Source of the DNA: PVC group bacterium
Lineage (GTDB): Bacteria; Verrucomicrobiota; Kiritimatiellia; UBA8416; PXDI01
Direction of reading: 5' to 3'
Length of the DNA stretch: 5,009 nt
Assembly (NCBI GenBank): GCA_003565095.1
Contig: PXDI01000177.1
Span: 1 to 5,009, forward strand
Part shown: piece after piece, positions 1-5,009 of the stretch
How the letters are laid out: every line of letters starts with the position of its first letter
How positions within the stretch are numbered: position 1 is the stretch's first letter
Notes under the pieces: model-generated
Databases searched by the model: none
What the model was told of the DNA's origin: nothing
Seen by the model: the letters and a program-made list of their open reading frames with translations, nothing else
Position numbers and translations under genes: made by a program

Positions 1-2134
1 ACCGCGCAGTGCGCCGGTCTCCCGAAGCCGTCCACTCCTGCACACCGCCGATCATCCCGTAAAGCCCCATCAAATCCGGCGTCACCCGCAAAACCGACGC
101 CGGACCGGGATTCTCCGGATCAACCTCAAGCGCATGCTGCGCATGCAGATCCGTCCCGCCGCGCACATCACCGCGTCCGCCACCGGTCGCGGCATGAATC
201 CACTCCGGCTCGGTCGGAAGACGCACCAACAGTTCCGGATGCCTGCTCGAAAATTTCTCCAGCCAGGCAATGATGTCCAGATAATCCTTGCGCACCTGCG
301 GCAGTGTTGCGCTTTCCGCCAGCGCCTCAATCTCCTTGTCGCCTTCCACCGCATCCCATTGCACGTGAGTCACCGCGGTTTCAGCAATCCAGAACCCCTC
401 GCCGACTTCAATCCGCGTCACCGGCTCGTCATCAACCTGACCGCGCGGCTGGTAATGCAGATGCTCCGGCAGATCCCATTCCCCGGCAGCAACCCGGCGC
501 AAACGCAACGCGACATGCTCATGCAAATCAATCGCAACCCACGGGCCGTAAAGATCCACCCCGTGACGATCCGCCCACTCCGGAACCGGTTGCGGAAAAC
601 CGGTCTCAACTGCAGCCCGGATCTGTCCTGTGCGCGCATCCCCGGTTTCTTCCAACATCGACCAGGCGGCGGCAGCTTCCCCGGCAACAAACCGCTCATT
701 CGCCTGATGCAACGCCCTGAAAAACGCCGCTTCCAAGGTTTCCTTGCTCTCTATTTCGCGCATCAGCGCCGCCATTTTCGGTGCCTCACCAATCAGCTTG
801 CGCACATTGCGCGCGGCTTCCGCCGCCCGAAACCAGTCCTCGCGTGCAAAATATTCTCTAGCCGCGGCGGCTTCCAGCTCAGCCGCCTGCTGCCGGGCTT
901 CAACCGCAAGCTCCCGGAGGGAGGCCGGCCAATCCGCAGCATCCGGCAGCCACATCATTGTGGCATCGTGCATCGCGAAAACCCATTCGCCGGGACCGAC
1001 CTGCGTGCCGCCCGCGGTAGTATGCGCAGCCGCCAGTACTTCGAGCGCACCCAGCGGTTCGCCTTGCTCAATCAATACCCGCGCGGTCTTCTCAGCATCC
1101 CGCTCCGGTGCCGTAAACGGCTCCTCCACAATATGGCGGAGGATAAACTGCAACATATCTTCCGGCGCACCAGTGGCGCTGTGACCGCCGGGAACAATTT
1201 CCAGTTTAGCATCGATACCCAACGCCCGCCACAACTCTACAGCCGCCTTTGCGTCACTATGATCACCGCCGTAATCACTCGCGCCGCGCACCATATAAAG
1301 CGGCGGCATGCTGTTGGAGATATGCGGAAAATTATTACGAATGCGAATGCTGTGCCTTGTGCTATCGCTCCAGGCCGGATGTTCTCCGTGATGCAGACGC
1401 GGCACGCTGAACCAGCGCGGTTTGCCAAACTCGCCGAATGACTCCAGTTGCGGCTTGGTATTCACCGCACCCGCCCAGAGCAAGGTGCCCGCGATATTCA
1501 CCGGCGCCCCCTGCCATGGCAGCCCCTGGGTGTGAAATTCATCCTGCGGCACCATTCCGATCAGCGCGATTCCGCGCGCGCCGGCGCTATGCCCGACAAG
1601 CACCAGACGATCCGTCATCAGGTTCCAGTGCGCGCCATGCTGCTGCAAAAAACGCATGCCGCAGAGCGGGTCACTCACCGGTGCGGGCCAGCCACCCTCG
1701 CGCGCCAGACGGTAGCCGATCGATGCCAACGCCACGCCATTGCTCAGCGCATGCCGGAACGAAGGCGCAAAGCTGCTGCCCGAATCTGAGAGCCCCAGCC
1801 GCGGATTGCCCCCCATAAACCCACCGCCATGCACATACACCAGCAAGGGATAAGGACCGACCTGCTCCTCCGGCGGCAGAAAGAGATGCACCATCAGATC
1901 CTTGGACTCAACAGACTTCTCCTGCGTCCAAGCCGCCAGATGCGCCGCGACAAGATCATAGCGCCGAAACCCGCAATCCAGCACTTCCGGCTCAACCGCA
2001 CGCGCAGCAGCCAGCAGCGCCCGCTCGTCATTCTCAATATTCTCCGGCAGCAACACCGGAATAATTGCACCGCCCGCATAAACCAGCAAAGGACACACCA
2101 CCGCCAACAGCGCAACCAAACATTGTTTTTTCAT
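1..2134 (-). CDS. Secreted alpha/beta-hydrolase (esterase-like) fused to a SUMF1/FGE-type domain, 3' end beyond the window
   Basis: The minus-strand frame from ATG at 2134 stays open for 711 codons and leaves the left edge without a stop. Residues 1-20 are a signal peptide (MKKQ, hydrophobic core, likely cut after VYA), so the product is exported. Residues about 80-335 form an alpha/beta-hydrolase of the carboxylesterase/HSL type: oxyanion motif HGGGF at 102-106, nucleophile elbow GHSAG at 181-185 (Ser183), probable acid Asp287 in RGASD and His318 in PGGHS. Residues about 340-515 are an Ala/Glu/Arg-rich helical linker. From about 525 a formylglycine-generating-enzyme (SUMF1/EgtB/PvdO) fold begins: RLPTEPEW at 638-645 and GLYGMIGGVQEW at 690-701, corresponding to the family's RLPTEAEWE and GLYDMxGNVWEW. 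The catalytic cysteines of true FGEs would lie beyond the edge, so formylglycine-forming activity cannot be judged. Ester hydrolysis on a polysaccharide (deacetylation or similar) is a reasonable guess; the substrate is unknown. Sure of the frame and domains, unsure of the role. Confidence 0.9.
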   Translation of the reverse strand, partial: MKKQCLVALLAVVCPLLVYAGGAIIPVLLPENIENDERALLAAARAVEPEVLDCGFRRYDLVAAHLAAWTQEKSVESKDLMVHLFLPPEEQVGPYPLLVYVHGGGFMGGNPRLGLSDSGSSFAPSFRHALSNGVALASIGYRLAREGGWPAPVSDPLCGMRFLQQHGAHWNLMTDRLVLVGHSAGARGIALIGMVPQDEFHTQGLPWQGAPVNIAGTLLWAGAVNTKPQLESFGEFGKPRWFSVPRLHHGEHPAWSDSTRHSIRIRNNFPHISNSMPPLYMVRGASDYGGDHSDAKAAVELWRALGIDAKLEIVPGGHSATGAPEDMLQFILRHIVEEPFTAPERDAEKTARVLIEQGEPLGALEVLAAAHTTAGGTQVGPGEWVFAMHDATMMWLPDAADWPASLRELAVEARQQAAELEAAAAREYFAREDWFRAAEAARNVRKLIGEAPKMAALMREIESKETLEAAFFRALHQANERFVAGEAAAAWSMLEETGDARTGQIRAAVETGFPQPVPEWADRHGVDLYGPWVAIDLHEHVALRLRRVAAGEWDLPEHLHYQPRGQVDDEPVTRIEVGEGFWIAETAVTHVQWDAVEGDKEIEALAESATLPQVRKDYLDIIAWLEKFSSRHPELLVRLPTEPEWIHAATGGGRGDVRGGTDLHAQHALEVDPENPGPASVLRVTPDLMGLYGMIGGVQEWTASGDRRTAR

Positions 2135-2139
2135 ACCAA

Positions 2140-2144
2140 CCTCT
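2140..2144 (-). promoter_or_regulatory. Ribosome binding site of the esterase-FGE gene
   Basis: Read on the minus strand, AGAGG ends five bases before the ATG at 2134, a normal Shine-Dalgarno distance, and an AAGGA lies just upstream. This supports the start at 2134, which also gives a proper signal peptide. The leader further upstream (to about 2185) is AT-rich, but no convincing -35/-10 pair was found in it. Confidence 0.65.
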
Positions 2145-2251
2145 ATTCCTTATATTGCAATAAATCCGAATGAATTTTAAGAGTAACAGCAACCCGCTCT
2201 ATTCATCAAGAGCAACTTTGCCGTTGGACCGTGTGGGAGACGCTGCGCCGC

Positions 2252-2506
2252 CCCCGCTCGCTGAGTTTACTCGTCGAGCGGAAGAATTCAGGAAAGACGC
2301 CCGCAAACAAAAACAGACAAGCGCCCGTATTGTGCAATAAAAAGCGCCTTGCTCAACTCTTGCGCATTTCGGGCGCTGTTCTGGTTTTCGCTTACTGCCG
2401 AAGCAGAAACAAAATCATCTTGTCCGACGACACAAGGTCGTCGGACGCTCTCACCGCTCGACGGCTGTCGAGCAGACCGACAAAGCTCGCGACAAAGTTT
2501 TCCGCC
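2252..2506 (+). repeat. Composite hairpin repeat, tandem copy 1
   Basis: First of two tandem units of about 256 bp. The order is: a degenerate head hairpin (CGCTCG at 2255-2260, CGAGCG at 2275-2280); the flank GGAAGAATTCAG; a block rich in CAAACAAAAACAGAC; long-range arms GCGCCCG (2321-2327) and CGGGCGC (2370-2376); a 10-bp perfect hairpin at 2422-2446; a 7-bp hairpin at 2456-2473; and two 12-mers from 2478 to 2501. No protein is credible here: the frames crossing it are repeat-derived and have no ribosome binding site. The strand given is only the orientation of the head hairpin and its GGAAGAATTCAG flank. It may be a non-autonomous mobile or REP-like element; no transposase is present. Confidence 0.8.
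2422..2446. repeat. 10-bp perfect hairpin, inner hairpin of copy 1
   Basis: GTCCGACGAC (2422-2431) pairs with GTCGTCGGAC (2437-2446) around ACAAG, the complement of the CTTGT loop of the head hairpin, so the two hairpins share one loop motif in opposite orientations. Read on the minus strand, the stem is followed after about seven bases by TTTTGTTT, so weak terminator activity for minus-strand transcripts is possible. The counterpart in copy 2 is at 2677-2700. Confidence 0.75.
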
Positions 2507-2508
2507 CC

Positions 2509-2537
2509 CCGCTCGACGGCCTTGTGCCGTCGAGCGG
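2509..2537. repeat. Perfect 12-bp hairpin with CTTGT loop (head hairpin, copy ii)
   Basis: CCGCTCGACGGC (2509-2520), loop CTTGT (2521-2525) and GCCGTCGAGCGG (2526-2537) pair without a mismatch. The identical hairpin with the same loop recurs at 4892-4920 on the other side of the glycosidase gene. On either strand it lacks a run of T right after the stem, so it does not look like a standard intrinsic terminator. Confidence 0.85.
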
Positions 2538-2676
2538 AAGAATTCAGACAAGACGAACGCAAACAAAAACAGACAAGCGCCCGTATTGTGCAAAAGAAGC
2601 GCCTCGCTCAACACTTGCTCTACTCGGGCGCTGTTCTGGTTTTCGCTTAATGCCGAAGCAGAAACAAAATCCTCTT

Positions 2677-2700
2677 GTCCGCCGAGCAAGCTCGTCGGAC
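2677..2700. repeat. Inner hairpin of copy 2, with a compensatory base-pair change
   Basis: GTCCGCCGAG (2677-2686) pairs with CTCGTCGGAC (2691-2700) around CAAG, with one C/T mismatch. Relative to copy 1 the loop-closing pair has switched from C-G to G-C. On the minus strand a TTTTGTTT stretch follows about six bases downstream, as in copy 1. This is the second hairpin that transcripts from the glycosidase gene would meet. Confidence 0.65.
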
Positions 2701-2731
2701 GCTCTCACCGCTCGACGGCTGTCGAGCAGAC

Positions 2732-2767
2732 CGACAAAGCTCGCGACAAAGCTCGCGATAAAGTTTT
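2732..2767 (+). repeat. Three tandem 12-mers (CGACAAAGCTCG)
   Basis: CGACAAAGCTCG occurs at 2732-2743 and 2744-2755, followed by the variant CGATAAAGTTTT at 2756-2767. Copy 1 of the composite repeat has only two units (2478-2489 and 2490-2501). This one-unit difference accounts for most of the length difference between the two composite copies. Confidence 0.8.
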
Positions 2768-2776
2768 CAGAGAAAA

Positions 2777-2830
2777 CTAACCCCTAACACCTAACCCCTT
2801 CCCCGTCTGCGGTCTGCAGTCTGCAGTCTT
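2777..2830. repeat. Two adjacent heptamer microsatellites
   Basis: CTAACCC/CTAACAC/CTAACCC runs from 2777 to 2797. After a short C/T-rich spacer, GTCTGCG/GTCTGCA/GTCTGCA plus a partial GTCTT runs from 2805 to 2830. Both have a 7-bp period but unrelated sequences. They lie between the stop of the glycosidase gene and the composite repeats, and are followed by a run of eight C at 2839-2846. Confidence 0.8.
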
Positions 2831-2855
2831 CCCCTCCGCCCCCCCCGGGCTTACC

Positions 2856-4739
2856 CTACAGATCCTGCGCCTCAACACGATACGTCACGGCATCCACTCC
2901 CTGCGGCCATACATACACATAGCCAAGCGCAAAAACCGGTGCTTGCGTAACTTGACGATACGCTTCGCCGTCATGCGAAACCAGCAGATGGTAAGCGGCC
3001 ACACCATCTGACACCTGTTGCCAGCGAACAAAATCCTTGCGACTGCCGTCATATCCGCAATAAGGCGTCACCCTCAGCACATCCGGAGCAGGCAGCCCCC
3101 CGGAAACAGCGCCTTCTGATATCACAAACAGACTCACCGCCGATGGCGGCATCGCGAAAGACAATCTCTGCGCTTCCAGCTTCACCCTGGAATCCATAAT
3201 AACCGGAGTCCCCTGTTCAATCAGCGCATCATAAGCATCCCGCTCCAGCGTATCCGGCCGCCCCAGCGCATTCCAGGCTTGATAAGCATTACCACGCGCC
3301 TCATCAATGCGCACATGGGTATAGTGCGGCTCAGAGAAACCCATTCCTGATAGCGTAACTTCCAACTGCGCCCCGGCCGCGTCGTGCCGCGCCCGCTGTT
3401 GCGCAACCACCTCCGGACCGTCCTCAGCCTGTTGACGCGGATTGCCGAAGTCCGGCATATTGGCCGCCAGCAAAATGATCTGCCCGTTGTCGCGCCGCAC
3501 CGCCATCAACACAACCGGATCTGCACCGGTGGCGTATCCCTCCACGGCATAACGTCGCCCCTCGGCATAAGCCAGCAGATTCATTCCGTGAAAGACCGGC
3601 TTGGGTACCAGCCAGAAACGATCAGGATCGTCTTGCCGGGCCCGGCGTGCACACAATGTGCGCTCATACCAGCCGCCAAGAAAATTATGATCATTCACCA
3701 GCAACCCGTAATTGATCGGTGCGCGATCAATCAACAGACGGTTGTGAGCATCAACCGATTGCACAACAAACGCCGCATACCAGGGCGTCGGACGCCACCA
3801 GAGCGGTTTGCCCCATCCCCAGGTCGGATCCGCCTCGTTGTTCCAGAAAGGAAGCTGCGCGAATTGCGGATGACTTTCCCGGATATAGTCAAATGCCTGC
3901 CGCTCTCTCCGGATCATCTCATACGGCAAAGCCTTGGAATGGACCGAAATGAAATCCAGCACCGCACCGGTTTCCCCGGTAATGGCATTCGTTCCGCTTT
4001 CACAATGCGCCAGCACAGCTTTAAATGTGTCCGACAAATGCCGCGCGTTGCCAGGACCGCCAAAAACATAATCAGGATTGACCGACCGGATCGCCTCGCT
4101 GGTGGCATCCCAGTAATTCAGCAAAGCGGCGATTCCCTGATCCCAGAACTGTTCATCACCATCCGGTTCATTGGTACACTCAAAATACCAGCCGGCAATT
4201 TCATCCGAACCATAGCGTTCCTCCAGTCCGCGTATCAGCTCCTGTATAAATACATACCAGCGCCGGACATCCTCCTCCTGCTGAAAATCAGGCACCCAGC
4301 GCAGCGCGCCCTGCCGGCGCGTTGCGCGTGGATGTTCTCCGTCCAACCGTGGATACCCCATTATCTCAAAGATCGGCCTCAGCCCGCGAAGCACCATTTC
4401 ATCCAGCGCGTGATAGAGCCGCGAAAAATCATAATCCGGGTTTGCACCATAAGGATCCTTCACTTGAACCATGTTCAGCAGCCAATGCGGCCGCAAATAA
4501 CGGATTCCGTCATGCGGGATGGACGCGAGATAATCCAAGGTCAGTTGCATATCCTTGCGTAAAAGCTGACTGCCGGGAGTAAACCCGCTCCCGCGCCAGT
4601 AATTCTGCAGCTCTTTACCTTCGCCCGAAAAATCGACCGACAGCCGTACCGTGTCCGGCTGCGCCCGAAGCATCAAAGGCATACACAGACAAAAACCGAT
4701 CAAGAACAGAAACCGTCGTCTTTTCATCATTTCAACCAT
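2856..4739 (-). CDS. Secreted GH39 alpha-L-iduronidase-like glycoside hydrolase
   Basis: Complete 627-residue protein that probably removes terminal alpha-L-iduronate from a polysaccharide outside the cytoplasm. Residues 1-26 are a signal peptide (MKRRRFLFLIGF core, cut after LRA). Residues about 45-390 are a TIM barrel, about 391-540 a beta-sandwich and about 550-627 a fibronectin-III-like domain, the same three-part layout and nearly the length (653) of animal IDUA. Visible matches to IDUA, with human numbering from memory: RPHWLL His85 (His91), acid/base Glu191 in TNEPD (Glu182), VHSK His267/Lys269 (His262/Lys264), nucleophile Glu302 in NNEADP (Glu299), Gly308 (Gly305), VNDHN Asp350 (Asp349) and ERT Arg360 (Arg363). 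Lys269, Gly308 and Arg360 correspond to the uronate carboxylate contacts, which argues against the beta-xylosidase branch of GH39. The start at 4739 has no clear Shine-Dalgarno sequence; Met5 (4727) would begin a more typical signal peptide. The natural substrate (glycosaminoglycan, ulvan or other) cannot be read from sequence. Confidence 0.93.
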   Translation of the reverse strand: MVEMMKRRRFLFLIGFCLCMPLMLRAQPDTVRLSVDFSGEGKELQNYWRGSGFTPGSQLLRKDMQLTLDYLASIPHDGIRYLRPHWLLNMVQVKDPYGANPDYDFSRLYHALDEMVLRGLRPIFEIMGYPRLDGEHPRATRRQGALRWVPDFQQEEDVRRWYVFIQELIRGLEERYGSDEIAGWYFECTNEPDGDEQFWDQGIAALLNYWDATSEAIRSVNPDYVFGGPGNARHLSDTFKAVLAHCESGTNAITGETGAVLDFISVHSKALPYEMIRRERQAFDYIRESHPQFAQLPFWNNEADPTWGWGKPLWWRPTPWYAAFVVQSVDAHNRLLIDRAPINYGLLVNDHNFLGGWYERTLCARRARQDDPDRFWLVPKPVFHGMNLLAYAEGRRYAVEGYATGADPVVLMAVRRDNGQIILLAANMPDFGNPRQQAEDGPEVVAQQRARHDAAGAQLEVTLSGMGFSEPHYTHVRIDEARGNAYQAWNALGRPDTLERDAYDALIEQGTPVIMDSRVKLEAQRLSFAMPPSAVSLFVISEGAVSGGLPAPDVLRVTPYCGYDGSRKDFVRWQQVSDGVAAYHLLVSHDGEAYRQVTQAPVFALGYVYVWPQGVDAVTYRVEAQDL

Positions 4740-4745
4740 TGCCCG

Positions 4746-4773
4746 TTTATATCATTTTCAACGCGATTGAAAA
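4746..4773 (-). promoter_or_regulatory. Putative promoter of the iduronidase-like gene
   Basis: On the minus strand, TTTTCA (4768-4773, a poor -35 match) is followed after 16 bases by TATAAA (4746-4751, a good -10 match). The -10 ends six bases before the ATG at 4739, so transcription would begin at or next to that ATG. The transcript would be leaderless for that start, or would carry a very short leader for the ATG at 4727. The spacing fits sigma-70; the weak -35 keeps confidence low. Confidence 0.35.
4755..4773. promoter_or_regulatory. Operator-like perfect inverted repeat
   Basis: TTTTCAA (4755-4761) and TTGAAAA (4767-4773) are perfect inverted arms around CGCGA. The repeat covers the -35 and spacer of the putative promoter, a position suited to a dimeric repressor. 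The five-base centre does not match the usual CG-centred LacI operator. The neighbouring AraC-like regulator would usually prefer direct repeats, so the binding protein is unknown. Confidence 0.4.
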
Positions 4774-4789
4774 GAATTCCCTTGTCCGG

Positions 4790-4847
4790 CGCTCGACGGC
4801 CTTGTCTGCCCTGCGAAGCCTTTGGCGAAGCATGGTGCCGGCAAGCG
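4790..4847 (+). repeat. Degenerate head hairpin with a second hairpin inserted in its loop (copy iii)
   Basis: CGCTCGACGGC (4790-4800) pairs with GCCGGCAAGCG (4837-4847) at 9 of 11 positions. The start of the usual CTTGT loop is kept at 4801-4805, then an extra segment folds on itself: TGC/GCA and GCC/GGC stems separated by facing GAA and GAA, with a TTT loop (4812-4832). The family flank GGAAGGATTCAG follows at 4847-4858. Confidence 0.65.
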
Positions 4848-4891
4848 GAAGGATTCAGACCAGCCGCCCGCAAGCTCAGTGGACGCCATCC

Positions 4892-4920
4892 CCGCTCGAC
4901 GGCCTTGTGCCGTCGAGCGG
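4892..4920 (+). repeat. Perfect 12-bp hairpin with CTTGT loop (copy iv)
   Basis: Identical in stem and loop to the hairpin at 2509-2537, and followed by the family flank AAGGATTCAG (4921-4930). It begins 26 bases past the stop codon of the regulator-like gene on the minus strand. It could shield the 3' end of that transcript, but no T-run follows the stem, so a terminator call is not made. Confidence 0.85.
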
Positions 4921-4946
4921 AAGGATTCAGGCAAACGGCAGCCAGT

Positions 4947-5009
4947 TCAGACGCCACTTTCCCCGCCGAACCGGTTGTGCTTGCGGTAGGCTGCGGGCGG
5001 AAACCCGCA
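4947..5009 (-). CDS. C-terminal end of a probable AraC-family transcriptional regulator (partial)
   Basis: A minus-strand frame enters from the right edge and ends with TGA at 4947-4949, giving 20 residues: CGFPPAAYRKHNRFGGESGV. The pattern Gly-Phe-x-Pro-x-x-Tyr-Arg-Lys near the C-terminus resembles the end of AraC/XylS DNA-binding domains (tGxsPxxYRk), which usually stop shortly after it. The gene points the same way as the iduronidase-like gene and ends about 210 bp before it, a common place for a local regulator of sugar-degradation genes. The assignment rests on one short motif; another protein ending this way is possible. Confidence 0.5.
   Translation of the reverse strand, partial: CGFPPAAYRKHNRFGGESGV

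Larger units (their letters stand above)
2507..2771 (+). repeat. Composite hairpin repeat, tandem copy 2
   Basis: Second tandem unit, nearly identical to the first in several long blocks (the CGCAAACAAAAACAGACAAG block, CGGGCGCTGTTCTGG, TGCCGAAGCAGAAAC, and the stretch from GTCGGACGCTCTCACC to the 12-mers). It has an intact head hairpin (2509-2537), arms GCGCCCG (2577-2583) and CGGGCGC (2625-2631), hairpins at 2677-2700 and 2710-2727, and three 12-mers instead of two. The EcoRI-like GAATTC sits at 2540, 256 bp after its counterpart at 2284, which fixes the period. Confidence 0.8.

Noticed and set aside
134..1441. 435-codon plus-strand open frame
   Set aside because: It lies opposite the esterase-FGE gene, whose minus-strand frame has a signal peptide, RBS and recognisable domains. 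The plus-strand protein is rich in Arg, Pro and His with no domain, as expected of a shadow frame.
2288..2689. 133-codon minus-strand frame, and plus-strand frames, across the tandem repeats
   Set aside because: The protein repeats itself (SENQNSAR twice) only because the DNA is a tandem repeat. There is no RBS and the frames cross hairpins. They would likely be annotated as hypothetical proteins but are better read as repeat DNA.
2252..2771. CRISPR array
   Set aside because: There are only two units of about 256 bp, with no short regular repeats separated by unique spacers and no cas gene.
2256..2771. Insertion sequence
   Set aside because: There is no transposase frame, no terminal inverted repeats at the unit ends and no target-site duplication visible; a non-autonomous element remains possible.
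2777..2797. Telomere-like CTAACCC repeat
   Set aside because: It has only three imperfect units inside a bacterial gene spacer; the resemblance to eukaryotic telomeres is superficial.
3384..4562. 392-codon plus-strand open frame
   Set aside because: It is antisense to the IDUA-like gene, shows no recognisable motif and has no plausible start region.
4727..4957. 76-codon minus-strand frame with NPSARRHKAVERG
   Set aside because: It is a translation of the two hairpin repeats, starts inside the regulator end and overlaps the promoter of the iduronidase-like gene.
4992..5009. Hairpin TGCGGG/CCCGCA at the right edge as a terminator
   Set aside because: It lies within the coding end of the regulator-like frame and has no visible T-run; the six-base stem is probably chance in GC-rich coding DNA.

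Overview
The window holds three genes, all on the minus strand, separated by two stretches packed with hairpin-forming repeats. The gene content (a secreted alpha-L-iduronidase-like glycosidase and a secreted esterase fused to a formylglycine-generating-enzyme-type domain), the moderately high G+C and the repeat-rich spacers suggest a polysaccharide-degrading Gram-negative bacterium of the PVC group, perhaps Kiritimatiellota or Lentisphaerota. That placement is inference from gene style. There is no rRNA, ribosomal protein or other taxonomic marker in the window.

Region by region, left to right. Positions 1-2134 (minus) are one long open frame that runs off the left edge with no stop. It encodes a signal peptide, an alpha/beta-hydrolase (esterase-like) domain with a complete catalytic set, a helical linker and the beginning of a SUMF1/FGE-type domain. 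It is easy to miss because it has no stop codon in the window and the opposite strand carries long shadow frames. Positions 2135-2251 are its AT-rich leader with a clear ribosome binding site. Positions 2252-2771 are two tandem copies of a roughly 256-bp element made of several hairpins and ending in 12-bp repeats. Positions 2777-2830 hold two back-to-back heptamer microsatellites. Positions 2856-4739 (minus) encode a secreted GH39 enzyme that matches animal alpha-L-iduronidase (IDUA) along its whole length, including the residues that hold the uronate carboxylate. Positions 4746-4773 carry a putative -10 box and a perfect inverted repeat immediately upstream of that gene. Positions 4790-4930 hold two more copies of the hairpin repeat. 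Positions 4947-5009 are the last 20 codons of a gene that looks like an AraC-type regulator.

How the genes may work together (inference): an AraC-like regulator, an exo-acting iduronidase and an esterase/FGE-type protein lie in the same direction, which is what a locus for degrading an iduronate-containing, probably sulfated polysaccharide (glycosaminoglycans or ulvan, for example) would look like. The repeat-filled gaps of about 720 and 210 bp argue against one simple operon. The most notable points are the IDUA-like enzyme in a bacterium, the esterase-FGE fusion, and the hairpin repeat family that flanks the iduronidase gene on both sides in direct orientation.
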